NCBI GenBank assembly: GCA_040878035.1
Contig: JBBDMX010000024.1
Location: 1 to 64,000 of the forward strand
Reading direction: 5' to 3'
DNA from: JBBDMX01 sp040878035
GTDB taxonomy: Bacteria > Planctomycetota > Phycisphaerae > Phycisphaerales > Phycisphaeraceae
Length of the DNA stretch: 64,000 nucleotides
In this document: positions 1 to 8,650 of the stretch, in pieces
Layout of the letters: every line of letters starts with the position of its first letter
Numbering within the stretch: position 1 is the first letter of the stretch
Made by a program: the position numbers and the translations under genes
Notes under the pieces: model-generated
Seen by the model: only the letters and a program-made list of their open reading frames with translations
What the model was told of the DNA's origin: nothing
The model's database searches: none

Positions 1-38
1 TCAAAATGTAATTCTGTGCGCGCCTTGGACGGTTTTGT
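1..38. repeat. P8 repeat, copy 1 (cut by window edge)
   Basis: This stretch is nearly identical to positions 28826-28862. Both contain the core TGTGCGCGCCTTGGACGG and differ at only a few bases. No reading frame is shared by the two copies. The leftmost 209 bases of the window hold only repeats: this one, a PAL-4 copy at 91-145 and a run of CAGAAAT units at 163-192. Confidence 0.7.
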
Positions 39-90
39 TAGGGTGCGGCTGGCGCGCCGCAACTCCGCCCAGCACGGTGGAACTGCGGAC

Positions 91-145
91 TGATCGATCC
101 CCGGCAAGCCGCCACCCCCGGAGGCGGGGCATGCCGGGGCTTGCA
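91..145. repeat. PAL-4 palindromic repeat
   Basis: This is an inverted repeat of the type CCCCGGCAAGCC...GGCATGCCGGGGCTTGC. The same element occurs at 17191-17253, 18218-18350 and 52557-52658. It lies between P8 and the end of the secretin-N-like gene. Confidence 0.65.
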
Positions 146-162
146 CAGGTTTTTCAAAGACC

Positions 163-192
163 TCAGAAATCAGAAATTAAAAATCAGAAATC
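163..192. repeat. CAGAAAT tandem module
   Basis: Short A-rich direct units (CAGAAAT, CAGAAATTAA) follow one another. The complementary module (TTTCTGATT) lies at 41851-41887. This is one of the unit types that build the composite hairpins elsewhere in the window. Confidence 0.5.
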
Positions 193-209
193 TCCCCGGG
201 GGCCGGCGG

Positions 210-1172
210 CTACTGCACGCCTGAGACGCGGGTGTTGGTGGTTGGGGCGACGGTGGAAATTTTCTTGAGTGGGGTGGTTGCCTGACGCTTCGCCCCGGAC
301 GGCTGAGCGTCGGCGTGGCTGAGGGCTGCGCGGTCGTCGTCGCTGTCGCGGGCGCCGGCGGATTCCGCCAGGCCGATCTGGGCGTGCACGTAGAGCGGGG
401 CGCGGACGATGAGCCGGCCCTGGAAGTAGCTGATGGACGCCGGTCCGCCGCTCTTGTCCCAGACGGTCGGCTCGACGCTGGTGCGGATCAGTTCCGCCAG
501 TTCCTCGCCGCGCTGACTGGGCGTCTTGTCGTCCACGACCACGGTAATGGTCTGCGGTGCGCCAAAGAGGCCGCCCGCGCCGCCGCCGCCGGCGCCGGTG
601 CCGCCGGCGCTGTTCCCCGTATTGGCCAGGGCCGAGACCAGGTCCATCTCCGGCGGGGGCGGGAAATTGGGCGCTTGATGCAGCAGGTCGCGCACATCAT
701 AGGTGCGCAGCACCAGGCGGCTGTCGGCCTGGGACTTGCTCATCACCTCGACATACCAGGGCGTGGTCTCGTAGATCAGCGGCTGCTGTTCGCTGCCGAC
801 GCGCTTCATGAGCCGGGCGAGCACGACGCCGGCGGGCACGCGGCGAAGCTCCATGTCGATGCGCTTGTCCGGGTCGATGCCGTCCTTGGCCAGGGCGTCC
901 CAGTCGATGACCAGCGCGATGCCGGTGGCGCGTGCCCACCATTCAAAGGCGTTGCGCGCGGTGGCGCCCTGGATGGAGACGGTGTCGAGGGTGTCGTTGA
1001 GGCGGCGCGCGGGAGTGCGCGTGTCCTGGGGTGTTTCGGTGGCGGCGTTGGCGGCGGTTGGGGCGCTGTTGGCGCCTGCACCAGACGCTTCGGCCGCCCT
1101 CAGCGTCGGCGTGGGGATGATTATCAGTGTTGTGAGGGCGATTGCGGGGAGGAGGAGGGTGCGGTGGGTCAT
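210..1172 (-). CDS. Secreted protein with secretin-N/STN-like domain
   Basis: The product is 320 aa with a signal peptide at about residues 1-26. Residues 55-175 resemble the short N-domains of secretins and STN modules (small alpha/beta units with TLDTVSIQ, a predicted helix and a YDVRDLL strand). A Gly-rich linker follows, then a strand-rich part with RLIVRAPLYVHAQIG, like the end of a secretin N-repeat. No secretin pore domain is visible, so it is probably a periplasmic or envelope protein of unknown role. The start at 1172 follows GGAG by 8 nt; a longer frame up to 1241 lacks a site. Two P6 repeat copies lie inside the frame, coding about residues 20-31 and 285-297. Confidence 0.6.
   Translation of the reverse strand: MTHRTLLLPAIALTTLIIIPTPTLRAAEASGAGANSAPTAANAATETPQDTRTPARRLNDTLDTVSIQGATARNAFEWWARATGIALVIDWDALAKDGIDPDKRIDMELRRVPAGVVLARLMKRVGSEQQPLIYETTPWYVEVMSKSQADSRLVLRTYDVRDLLHQAPNFPPPPEMDLVSALANTGNSAGGTGAGGGGAGGLFGAPQTITVVVDDKTPSQRGEELAELIRTSVEPTVWDKSGGPASISYFQGRLIVRAPLYVHAQIGLAESAGARDSDDDRAALSHADAQPSGAKRQATTPLKKISTVAPTTNTRVSGVQ
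281..318. repeat. P6 repeat inside a coding region
   Basis: The pattern is GACGCTTCG, a short spacer, then GAGCGTCGGCGTGG. It forms an inverted repeat (GACGCT/AGCGTC). Other copies are at 1081-1115, 28604-28638, 29251-29286, 31823-31856 and 48395-48431. Here it codes part of the C-terminal tail of the secretin-N-like protein. Confidence 0.7.
1081..1115. repeat. P6 repeat over a signal-peptide end
   Basis: This copy (CCAGACGCTTCGG...CTCAGCGTCGGCGTGG) lies in frame in the secretin-N-like gene. It codes the end of the signal peptide and the first mature residues. The same gene carries a second P6 copy at its other end. Confidence 0.7.
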
Positions 1173-1368
1173 GGCGTGACTCCGGAAAAGGGGTGGGGGG
1201 AACGGAGGAAGGCGGGAGGAGAGCGGGGCAGTGTATTTCATGATATCGGCAATGTTTCGTAAAGCAATAGGAAAATGCGGGGTAGACCGCTAACCGGTAA
1301 GCAGTGGGAGGGGGATCTTGGACGTTGGATATTGGACTTCAATCCTGGGACTTAAGACACTGCCGGCC

Positions 1369-3279
1369 ATGCGATACGCGATCTTCGTCTTTTTGTTAGG
1401 AATCTTGATCATGCTCGACACCACGTTGGCGCAAGCACCGGCCATCCTGGCTACCCCGGCCACCATTCTCAAAACATTGCATCCCGGCCATCCGCGACTG
1501 CTGGCGACGGCACAGGACTTTGCCGCCCTCAAGAAGAAAGTCGCGAGCGATGCGTTGTTGTTCGCGTGGCACCTGGAGCTAAAGAACAGCGGGCAGGCGA
1601 TCCTCGCGCAGGCGCCCAGTCAGTACGAGATTCCCGACGGCAAGCGACTGCTGGCGACGAGCCGGCGCGTGCTGGACCGCACGACGACGCTGGCGATGCT
1701 GTACCAACTCGACGGCGATCGCCGCTGGGTGGATCGCGCGTGGGCCGAGCTGGATGGGGCGGCGCAGTTCAAGGACTGGAACCCCGCGCACTTTCTGGAC
1801 ACGGCGGAGATGACTGCCGCCTTTGCCATCGGCTACGACTGGCTCTACGACGCGTGGACGGCCGAGCAGCGGCAGGTGCTGCGCCAGGCGATCATTCGTC
1901 ACGGCCTGACACCGGCGCTGGCCTCGTACGACGGCAAGGAGAAGTACGGCTGGTGGGTGACCGCCGAGCACAACTGGAACCAGGTGTGCAACGGCGGGAT
2001 CGGCTGCGGGGCGCTGGCGATCGCCGATGAGGAGCCGGCGCTGGCGGGGCGCATCGTGCACGAGGTGGTCACGCGCCTGCCCATCGCCATGCAGCATTTT
2101 GCCCCCGATGGCGCCTGGGCCGAGGGACCGGGCTACTGGCACTATGCGATGAAGTACAACGTGCTGGTGCTGGCGGCGATGCAGACGTCGCTTGGCAAAG
2201 ATTTCGGTTTGTCGGAGATCGCCGGCTTTAATCAGGCGGGCTGGTTTCCGATTCACCTGGTCGGGCCGCTGAACAAGTCGTTCAACTTCGCGGATGCCAA
2301 AGAGGGCGGCGTGCATGCGCCGGAGTGGTTCTGGCTGGCGCGGCGATTCGATGAGCCGGCGTTTGCGCGACATCGCTTGCGACAGTTGCCCGGCCCAAGT
2401 GCGGGCAAATCAGTGAGCAAGGTCTCGCCGTTGGATTTGCTGTGGTTCGCCGCGTTCTCGGAGTCGATCGACGCCCCGGCCGCGCCGCTGGATCGCTGCT
2501 TTCGCGGGGTGGAAGTGGCGACGATGCGCAGCGCGTGGGGCGATCGTGCCGCGCTATACGTCGGCTTCAAAGCGGGTGACAACGCGGTGAACCACAGCAA
2601 CCTGGACCTGGGCACGTTCGTGCTCGATGCCCTGGGCCGGCGCTGGGCCACCGATCTGGGGCCGGACAATTACAACCTTCCGGCCTACTTCAGCAAGACG
2701 ACGCGGTGGACGTACTACCGGATGCGTGCCGAGGGGCACAACGTGGTGGTGGTCAATCCGGGGCATGGGCCGGACCAGGACCCCAAGGCGGCGACAAAGA
2801 TCGTGAAGTTCGAGTCGAAGCCCGGCCGCGCGCTGGCGGTGGCGGACTTGACGGCCGCCAATGCGGAGGCGGCGAGCATGAAGCGAGGCGTGGCGATGCT
2901 GAATCGTCAGCAGGTGCTGGTGCAGGATGAAGTGAGATTTAAGGCGGCGGGGGACGTCTGGTGGTTCATGCACACGCAGGCGAAGGTGACGCTGGCGGAC
3001 GATGGCCGCGGCGCGACGCTGGCCTTTGGCGGCGATGAGGCCCGCCTGGATGTGCGGCTGCTGTCGCCGTCGGGTGCGAAGTTCCAGGTGATGGATGCGG
3101 CGCCGCTGTCGGGCTCGCCCAACCCGGCGGGGCAGGCGGATAACAAAGGCACGCGCAAGCTGGCGATTCACCTGGCGGGCGTGGATGCAGCGACGATCGC
3201 GGTGGTGATGACGCCGTACCAGATGGGTGAGGGCGTGAAGGTTGAGGCGGTGGAAGTGGTGGGGTTGGAGGGGTGGTGA
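1369..3279 (+). CDS. Heparinase II/III family polysaccharide lyase-like protein
   Basis: The product is 636 aa with a signal peptide at about residues 1-21 ending in LAQ. The N-terminal half has the features of an (alpha/alpha) toroid domain, including HNWNQVCNGGIGCGALAIA and GPGYWHYAMKYN. The C-terminal half has the beta-sandwich hallmark HSNLDLGTFVLDALG followed by DLGPDNYN. This fits heparinase II/III-like lyases that degrade uronic-acid polysaccharides in the periplasm. The exact substrate cannot be read. The start at 1369 gives the signal peptide; a TTG at 1318 would add residues before it. The gene converges on the MacB-like gene, with a P5 palindrome between them. Confidence 0.8.
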   Translation: MRYAIFVFLLGILIMLDTTLAQAPAILATPATILKTLHPGHPRLLATAQDFAALKKKVASDALLFAWHLELKNSGQAILAQAPSQYEIPDGKRLLATSRRVLDRTTTLAMLYQLDGDRRWVDRAWAELDGAAQFKDWNPAHFLDTAEMTAAFAIGYDWLYDAWTAEQRQVLRQAIIRHGLTPALASYDGKEKYGWWVTAEHNWNQVCNGGIGCGALAIADEEPALAGRIVHEVVTRLPIAMQHFAPDGAWAEGPGYWHYAMKYNVLVLAAMQTSLGKDFGLSEIAGFNQAGWFPIHLVGPLNKSFNFADAKEGGVHAPEWFWLARRFDEPAFARHRLRQLPGPSAGKSVSKVSPLDLLWFAAFSESIDAPAAPLDRCFRGVEVATMRSAWGDRAALYVGFKAGDNAVNHSNLDLGTFVLDALGRRWATDLGPDNYNLPAYFSKTTRWTYYRMRAEGHNVVVVNPGHGPDQDPKAATKIVKFESKPGRALAVADLTAANAEAASMKRGVAMLNRQQVLVQDEVRFKAAGDVWWFMHTQAKVTLADDGRGATLAFGGDEARLDVRLLSPSGAKFQVMDAAPLSGSPNPAGQADNKGTRKLAIHLAGVDAATIAVVMTPYQMGEGVKVEAVEVVGLEGW

Positions 3280-3314
3280 TTTCCGAATTCTAATCTCTGA
3301 TCTGTGCGCGAGAG

Positions 3315-3372
3315 CGAAAGCCCACCCGCTCCCGCGGGTGGGATCCCAGCCGCGGGAGCGGCTGGGCTTTCC
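3315..3372. repeat. P5 palindromic repeat
   Basis: Two GC-rich inverted repeats lie inside a larger one: GAAAGCCCACCCGCTC...GGTGGGATCCCAGCCGC...GGCTGGGCTTTC. A second full copy is at 12497-12561, and a half copy lies inside mutY at 31196-31226. Here it is between convergent genes and could help end transcription, but no T-tract follows, and the copy at 12497 lies between divergent genes. Confidence 0.7.
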
Positions 3373-3395
3373 CAAGTCAGAAATCAGAGATTCCA

Positions 3396-4694
3396 TCAAT
3401 CGTGCCGCAGGGCCACGATGGGATCCTGCCGGGCAGCTTGCATGGCGGGATAGAGGCCAAAGGCGATGCCCACGGTGACGGCGACGGTGAAGCTCACGAT
3501 GATGGCCCAGGGAGGCGTGTGCGGCGTGCCCATTTCGCTGAACATGCCGGGCAGGATGTGCTGGAGTCCGCCGACGCCCGCCGATCCGCCCCAGCCGATC
3601 ACCACGCCCAGGGCCCCGCCGATGCCCGAGAGCACGGTCGTTTCCACCAGGAACTGCGCGATGATGTGCTTGCGCGTGGCGCCCAGGGCCCGGCGAATGC
3701 CGATCTCGCGTGTGCGCTCGGTCACGCTCGCCAGCATGATGTTCATGATGCCGATGCCGCCCACCAGCAGACTGATCGAGGCGATGGCGATCATGAGCAG
3801 GTTGAACATTCGCTGGGTGCGCTCGGCTTGCTCGAGCAACTCCAGGGGCACGACCGTGGTCACGTCGCCGGACTTGGCGTGCTCGGCATCGAGGATTCGC
3901 GTGACCTGATCGGCGACGGCGGGGACGTTGTTCTGATCGGCGACCTCGATGTAGAGTTCGGTCAGTTCGACCAGGGTGGCTTCGACGCTGCCGGAGCTGC
4001 GGCGCACGGAGGTGTCGCCAAAGCGTGCTCTGGCGGTGGCCAGGGGGATGTGGATGTCGAAGTTCAGGTCGCGGCCGACCAGGGCGGTGCCGGCGCCGCC
4101 CGCCAGGCCCACGGGGCGCAGCACGCCGATCACGGTGAACGCCTGGCGGTCGATGCGCAGCTCGGCGCCCAGCGGATCGGTCAGGGGGAACAGCCGGGCC
4201 GCCACCTCGGCGCCGATGACCGCGACGTTGCTCAGCCTGTCCTGGTCTTCCCTCGTCAGGTATCGGCCTCGGTCCAAGTGCAGCGAGGTGACCAGGAGCA
4301 GGTCCGGCGTCGTGCCGAAGGCGGACGCGGACACCTGGTGCGCTCCCCGGCTGACGCGCGCCCCCACCTGCTTCAGCGGCACAATGCGCTCGATGGCGCC
4401 CACCGTCTGCTCGATCCGCCGCAGGTCCAGACGCTTGATCCCGTAGGTCAACATGCTCGAACTGGTGCCCATCGACGCCGGCGCCGGCGGCTTGACCGAG
4501 CGGACGATGATGTTGCGCGCCCCCAGTTGTTCGATCTGCGCCAGGGCCTTGCGCTTATTGCCTTCACCGATGGCGACCATGGTGATCACCGCCGCCACGC
4601 CGAAGATGATGCCCAGCACGGTCAGGAAGGACCGCAGCTTGTGCAGCATGAGGTTGGCCATGCCCAGGCGGAGAGTTTCGAAGAGGAAGTTCAT
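3396..4694 (-). CDS. MacB/FtsX-type ABC transporter permease
   Basis: The product is 432 aa. It starts with a membrane segment (about 20-42), followed by a periplasmic MacB_PCD-type domain (about 45-290). The C-terminal FtsX core has three more membrane segments (LLMIAIASISLLVGGIGIMN and following). The motif TEREIGIRRALGA-like (TERTREIGIRRALGATRK) and the tail YPAMQAARQDPIVALRHD are typical of MacB/LolC permeases that work with a LolD-like ATPase. No ATPase or membrane-fusion gene is next to it. A GATACT hexamer 5 nt before the ATG might be a -10 box. Confidence 0.85.
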   Translation of the reverse strand: MNFLFETLRLGMANLMLHKLRSFLTVLGIIFGVAAVITMVAIGEGNKRKALAQIEQLGARNIIVRSVKPPAPASMGTSSSMLTYGIKRLDLRRIEQTVGAIERIVPLKQVGARVSRGAHQVSASAFGTTPDLLLVTSLHLDRGRYLTREDQDRLSNVAVIGAEVAARLFPLTDPLGAELRIDRQAFTVIGVLRPVGLAGGAGTALVGRDLNFDIHIPLATARARFGDTSVRRSSGSVEATLVELTELYIEVADQNNVPAVADQVTRILDAEHAKSGDVTTVVPLELLEQAERTQRMFNLLMIAIASISLLVGGIGIMNIMLASVTERTREIGIRRALGATRKHIIAQFLVETTVLSGIGGALGVVIGWGGSAGVGGLQHILPGMFSEMGTPHTPPWAIIVSFTVAVTVGIAFGLYPAMQAARQDPIVALRHD

Positions 4695-4763
4695 GGGGGA
4701 GTATCTTAGCTAAAGGCCAATGACGAAAACTCGAATTTTGAATGACGAATGAAAACGGAGATT

Positions 4764-4942
4764 AACCACCAAGACACCAAGGACACCAAGAAGAGTGAAG
4801 GAAGAATGATGAACACGAAGGCGCGAAGGGAAATGTCGGATTGCGGATTTCGGATTTCGACTTATCCGTTTTTCTTCTTCGTGCCTTCGTGCCTTGGTGT
4901 TCATGCTTCTTTCTTCTTGGTGTTCCTGGTGTCTTGGTGGTT
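4764..4942. repeat. Composite hairpin HP-1 of tandem 9-nt units
   Basis: Left to right it holds ACACCAAGG units, CACGAAGG units, GCGGATTTCGG units, then the complements: CCTTCGTG units and CCTTGGTGT units. The modules are nested in mirrored order, so the whole stretch can fold into one long imperfect hairpin. The preceding 4709-4760 has AATGACGAA units, a module also seen at 30027-30150. The right end touches the stop codon of the HEAT-like gene. Confidence 0.8.
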
Positions 4943-6900
4943 CACTTGGTTGCGTCGGAAGCCCCGAGTTTCGTGGCTGTCGGCACACGCGGGTCGTGAC
5001 GATGCAGCAGGTACCAGTCGCGCAGGACCTCGACCTGGAAGGCCTGCAAATCCGCGTCGGCCCAGAGCCAGAAGGGCGGGGCGTCGGCGGGGAGGGCGGC
5101 GGCCAGCACCGGCCACATGCGCTCGGCGCCGAGCGAGTTGACCAGATCGATGCGCGGCTCGGCCAGCGGGGTAAACAGGTATTCCAGGGCGGTCTTGTCG
5201 CCCATGTAGAGCAGGCCCAGCAGGAAGGTGGAGCGTGGGGCGTCGGCGTCGCCGGTGGCTAACAAGGCGCGCACCCGCCCCGCCATCTCGCTGCCGTAGT
5301 CAGCTACCGGCCGGCCCTGCATCCATAGGCCCATGCGCATCACTTCGCGCACCAGCGGCATGTCCTCGACGCGGGCCTTGTCCTCCAGCAGGTCCACCGG
5401 GACATGCGGGTTGGACGCGGCGGGGCGAAGGTTAGTCAATCCCGCCAGCACCGCGCCGCTCATCTTGGCGTGATCGCTAAAGTGCAGCGAGTCGCCCGGC
5501 ACGCCGCCCAGCAGCCGGGCGATCAAGTGCTCGTTCTGCTGCGGCGTGAATCGCCGCGCAGCCACGAGGCACGCCCAATCGCGCCAGGTGGACACCGGCG
5601 ACGCCAATGCCGGCGCCAGGTCATCAGGCTCTGGATCGCGCGTGACAGCGACGGCGGCGATGCGCAGCAGGTCGGGCATGGTCTTATCAATGGGCAGGAC
5701 GGCGGCGCCGATGGGCAGGCCTTCGTAAAGCGCCAGACGCACCAGGGGATGGGCGGCGGGCACTTGGGCTAACGATGCGTCCCCATCCTCCGGCCTCTGC
5801 GGCGCCGCAGAACGCAGATCGGAGCCGCCGATGAGTTCGAGTTGTTCATGCGCCGCCAGCCACGGCCCAGCGCGGTGCAGCGCCGCCAACACCGCCGGGT
5901 GCGGCTCGCTAGCGTCGCTTAGGGGCCAACGCTGATGGATCAGATACGCGGACTTGGCGGAAATCGCTTCGGCCGCCGGCGGCGGCAACGCCAGCGCCAG
6001 GCGCTGTACGAGAATCTCATCAGGCTTCTTGGCTTGCAGGCCATCGAGCAAGGTTTGCCACAGGGCGGCACGGGCCGCGTCCGTGTCCGACATTGCTAAC
6101 GCATACGCCGCCATGCGCTGCACCTGCGGGTCGACGCTCGCATCGCGCAGGGCCTCGATCGCCGGCAGGGGATGATCGGGATTGGTGCGCAGGGCGGCCC
6201 AAAGAATGGCGCAAGCGACTTCCGGGGGGCGCTCGCGCCAGTCGGCGACAAAGCCGGTGTGCGTGGGCGCCAGCAGGCCGATGAAGAGCCAGGCGTGGCG
6301 GGCGATCTGCGGCACATCATCGCCGCCCATGCGGCCGATCAGGTTCACGTAGGCACGATTATCCGCTGCCACCCCCGCTAGCTCGGCGATGGCGAACAGG
6401 GCGTTGTAACGTGCGGTGTCGTCGCTGTCGCGCGAGGCATGGTCCAGCAGCTTGAGCAGGCGATCGTCGCCCGTCAGGTCGGCCAGTTCCGTCAGTCGTT
6501 GCACGCCGACGATTCGGGCCTCGGGGTCGCTGTCGTTTAGCAGCAGACTGATGTGCCGCAGCCAGGCGTCATCAGGGATGTGTTTGCGTCGCCAGACGCC
6601 CGCCAGATCCAGGGCGGTGTGCAACTGGAAGAATCGCGTGTCGTCGGGCGTGGCCAGATAGGCGACAGCGCCGCGCAGGACGCGCGGGTCCCTGGCGGCC
6701 AGGTTGATCACGTAGTTGAGGGCCTTGTTGTGCCGCGCCGGGTCGGCGCTGTCCAGGTCGCCCAGCGTCTGCCAGCGCTGCACGTGGGGCATGAGCAGCA
6801 GGGACAGCGGCACCGCCAGGACAATGGCGATCAGGCCGGTGACCACCAGGCTGACCGCCAGCAATCGCCAACGGAACCGCAGGCGGGTGCGTCGCGTCAT
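4942..6900 (-). CDS. HEAT-repeat-like membrane-anchored protein
   Basis: The product is 652 aa. A single membrane segment (about 10-32, LLAVSLVVTGLIAIVLAVPL) follows a basic N-terminus. The rest is a long series of helix pairs rich in Ala, Leu and Asp, with HEAT-like turns such as NDSDPEARIVGVQRLTEL and NTDAARAALWQTLL-type segments. That suggests an alpha-solenoid scaffold outside the membrane. I do not recognise a specific family or activity. A TACTCT box lies 7 nt before the ATG at 6900, so the mRNA may be leaderless; this supports the start over an in-frame Cys-rich extension to 6966. The stop codon touches composite hairpin HP-1. Confidence 0.6.
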   Translation of the reverse strand: MTRRTRLRFRWRLLAVSLVVTGLIAIVLAVPLSLLLMPHVQRWQTLGDLDSADPARHNKALNYVINLAARDPRVLRGAVAYLATPDDTRFFQLHTALDLAGVWRRKHIPDDAWLRHISLLLNDSDPEARIVGVQRLTELADLTGDDRLLKLLDHASRDSDDTARYNALFAIAELAGVAADNRAYVNLIGRMGGDDVPQIARHAWLFIGLLAPTHTGFVADWRERPPEVACAILWAALRTNPDHPLPAIEALRDASVDPQVQRMAAYALAMSDTDAARAALWQTLLDGLQAKKPDEILVQRLALALPPPAAEAISAKSAYLIHQRWPLSDASEPHPAVLAALHRAGPWLAAHEQLELIGGSDLRSAAPQRPEDGDASLAQVPAAHPLVRLALYEGLPIGAAVLPIDKTMPDLLRIAAVAVTRDPEPDDLAPALASPVSTWRDWACLVAARRFTPQQNEHLIARLLGGVPGDSLHFSDHAKMSGAVLAGLTNLRPAASNPHVPVDLLEDKARVEDMPLVREVMRMGLWMQGRPVADYGSEMAGRVRALLATGDADAPRSTFLLGLLYMGDKTALEYLFTPLAEPRIDLVNSLGAERMWPVLAAALPADAPPFWLWADADLQAFQVEVLRDWYLLHRHDPRVPTATKLGASDATK

Positions 6901-6913
6901 AGCTATGAGAGTA

Positions 6914-6956
6914 GCGTAAATGCAGCAACCGCAGTAAACGCAGCAAGCGCAGTAAT
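6914..6956. repeat. GCAGTAAACGCAG tandem module
   Basis: The units are GCAGCAACC, GCAGTAAAC, GCAGCAAGC and GCAGTAATC. A related array is at 22838-22880, with a complementary part at 22965-22990. It lies upstream of the HEAT-like gene. Confidence 0.5.
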
Positions 6957-7024
6957 CCAAAGGCAAGGGGCAAACCGAGGCAGGGCTTCCTTCGTAAGGG
7001 TTACTCGGGCAAATGCGTTTGCCG

Positions 7025-7126
7025 TTTTGGACCCCGGCGGCCTTGACGCCGCGCTTTGGCTATTCGCGGAGCGAAGACGGCTCCGCCCCAAGTTAAAGCG
7101 GCGTCAAGGCCGCCGCAGTCCAAAAT
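7025..7126. repeat. PAL-2 palindromic repeat (about 100 bp)
   Basis: The outer arms are perfect complements over GGCGGCCTTGACGCCGC / GCGGCGTCAAGGCCGCC. The middle carries CGCGGAGCGAAGACGG. The second copy at 15002-15102 has the same arms and the same middle (CGCGGAGCGAATACGG). This fills most of the 384-base space 6901-7284 together with the GCAGTAA module and a P7 copy. Confidence 0.75.
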
Positions 7127-7229
7127 GGCACCAGCTGGGAACGGGTAGAATGGCAGCAAAGATTATCGTCCCTTGGGATAAGCAAACGCACGCATCGCGT
7201 CGATATAACCGTTTGACGCTATCGTCTTT

Positions 7230-7260
7230 CGTAGCCGCAGCGTCCTCGCTGCGCGTCTGC
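7230..7260. repeat. P7 palindromic repeat
   Basis: The pattern is GTAGCCGCAGCGTCCTCGC followed by TGCGCGTCTGC, with an inner inverted repeat (GCAGCG/CGCTGC). Copies are at 30639-30670 and 30748-30777 (both in mutY), 35232-35261 (in the DUF4340 gene) and 41917-41946. Confidence 0.65.
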
Positions 7261-7284
7261 GTCTGAGCATTGAGGAATTGCACG

Positions 7285-8547
7285 ATGAAGCGACTGATCA
7301 AACTGGCGGGCATGGGGATGTTGGCGGCGGGTCTGGGGCTGGGCATGCCCGGCTGCCGCATCGGCGAAACCGGTGGCGTTTCGCGGGTGCGCGACGAGCC
7401 GCCGGCAACCACCGAATACCGCACCGACCTGGAGATGGTCACGGACGCCCAACTGGTGCGTGCCGACACCAATCCGCGTTCTGACAACGGGCGCGGCGCC
7501 TTTCGGCCCGGGTCCAACCAGTTGCTCGTGCTGACCCACATCGCCTCGGCGATCAGCGGCGTACGCCAGGACCTTCCCGGCGTCACCAAGGGCGAGCGCG
7601 GTGACTTCATCAAGGAACGCCTGTGGATCTCCATCGCCTACGGGACCAAGCTGGGCGAGCAGCTTGACGCCGAGGAGCAGATGTGGAAGCACAATGTCGT
7701 GTACGACTCGGGCCTGGTGGCCGGCGACGACGCGGGCCTCTTCATGCAACCTTATACGGTCAAGGGCAAGCTCCAGTTGGTGGAGGACCGGCCTGAGTCG
7801 TCGGTGGTGTATGTCAACGTGGTGATCAAACCCAAGGACATGAGCGACTGGGCGGTGAACGGGACCTTTGAAGTTCCCAAGACCAAGCGGGGCATTCACG
7901 CCACGCCGCTGGCGCCCCCGCCGGTGGAGATGTATCGCCAGGGCGCCGACGTGGAGCAGGTGACGCCCGAGGCAACGCCGGTGAAGGATCCCAAGCCGGA
8001 CATGGAGCACGTGCCGCCGACCAGGACCGGTGGCCCGCCGGCGGAAATTGAAAAGACCGACCCCGAGGCGCCGACCCCGCCGGAGTTCGCCCCGCGCGAT
8101 CAGTCCGAAGCGCCCACCACCCAGGCCGCGGGCACGGCCCCCGACCCCGACAAGGAAAAAGCCGCGCAGGGGGCGCTGACCGGCAAGTGGATCAGCCAGA
8201 ACGCCGCGTGGTATGACCGCTTCCAGTTCAATCCCGACGGCACGTTCATCCGCGCCGATTGCCGCGTCAACTATCCGCCCGCCATCTACACCGGCAACTG
8301 GGAGGTCAAGGGCGATTACATGGTCATGACCACCCGCAAGTTCACCTTCGGCGATGTGAGCCAGAAGAACATCGATCAGGACCTGCCCAAGACGCACATC
8401 GGCCTGCTGCGCTTCACGTTCCAGGACAAGCAACTGACGCTCGAGGGCACCGGCTTCATGCGCGAAGGCGAGAAGAAGCTCAAGTTCACCCTCAAGCCCG
8501 CGGACTTCGACGACATGAGCATCGTGCCGCCGCCGAGCAAGTGGTAG
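7285..8547 (+). CDS. Lipoprotein with C-terminal lipocalin-like beta domain
   Basis: The product is 420 aa. Residues 1-24 are a lipoprotein signal with the lipid-accepting Cys at 24 (LGMPGC). An N-terminal domain follows that I cannot assign. A Pro/Glu-rich linker is at about 205-290. The last 125 residues (LTGKWISQNAAWYDRFQFNPDGTF and the strands after it) look like a small beta-barrel of the lipocalin-like kind that starts with a GKW motif. It probably sits on the inner or outer membrane facing the periplasm. The start at 7285 has GAGG 8 nt upstream and gives the signal sequence; the TTG at 7270 is less likely. Function unknown. Confidence 0.65.
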   Translation: MKRLIKLAGMGMLAAGLGLGMPGCRIGETGGVSRVRDEPPATTEYRTDLEMVTDAQLVRADTNPRSDNGRGAFRPGSNQLLVLTHIASAISGVRQDLPGVTKGERGDFIKERLWISIAYGTKLGEQLDAEEQMWKHNVVYDSGLVAGDDAGLFMQPYTVKGKLQLVEDRPESSVVYVNVVIKPKDMSDWAVNGTFEVPKTKRGIHATPLAPPPVEMYRQGADVEQVTPEATPVKDPKPDMEHVPPTRTGGPPAEIEKTDPEAPTPPEFAPRDQSEAPTTQAAGTAPDPDKEKAAQGALTGKWISQNAAWYDRFQFNPDGTFIRADCRVNYPPAIYTGNWEVKGDYMVMTTRKFTFGDVSQKNIDQDLPKTHIGLLRFTFQDKQLTLEGTGFMREGEKKLKFTLKPADFDDMSIVPPPSKW

Positions 8548-8650
8548 TTCAGAGCCGCGCGGCGTAAGCCCGCGGAGCAAGTGGTGATTCAGAGCCGCGC
8601 GGCGTAAGCCCGCGGACGGTCTACCGCGGGCTTACGCCGTGCAGCTCTGA
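8548..8650. repeat. PAL-1 repeat cluster: two direct, one inverted copy
   Basis: The unit is TCAGAGCCGCGCGGCGTAAG followed by CCCGCGGA. Direct copies are at 8548-8576 and 8587-8616 and an inverted copy at 8623-8650, which overlaps the glycosyltransferase stop. Related clusters lie at 34086-34243, 41141-41202 and 62070-62149. The inverted copy supplies the TAA stop and the last codons of the glycosyltransferase gene. Confidence 0.85.

Noticed and set aside
4764..4942. Composite hairpins as ordinary intrinsic terminators
   Set aside because: They are 70-320 bases long, imperfect, lack a T-tract, and several lie inside operons or upstream of genes.
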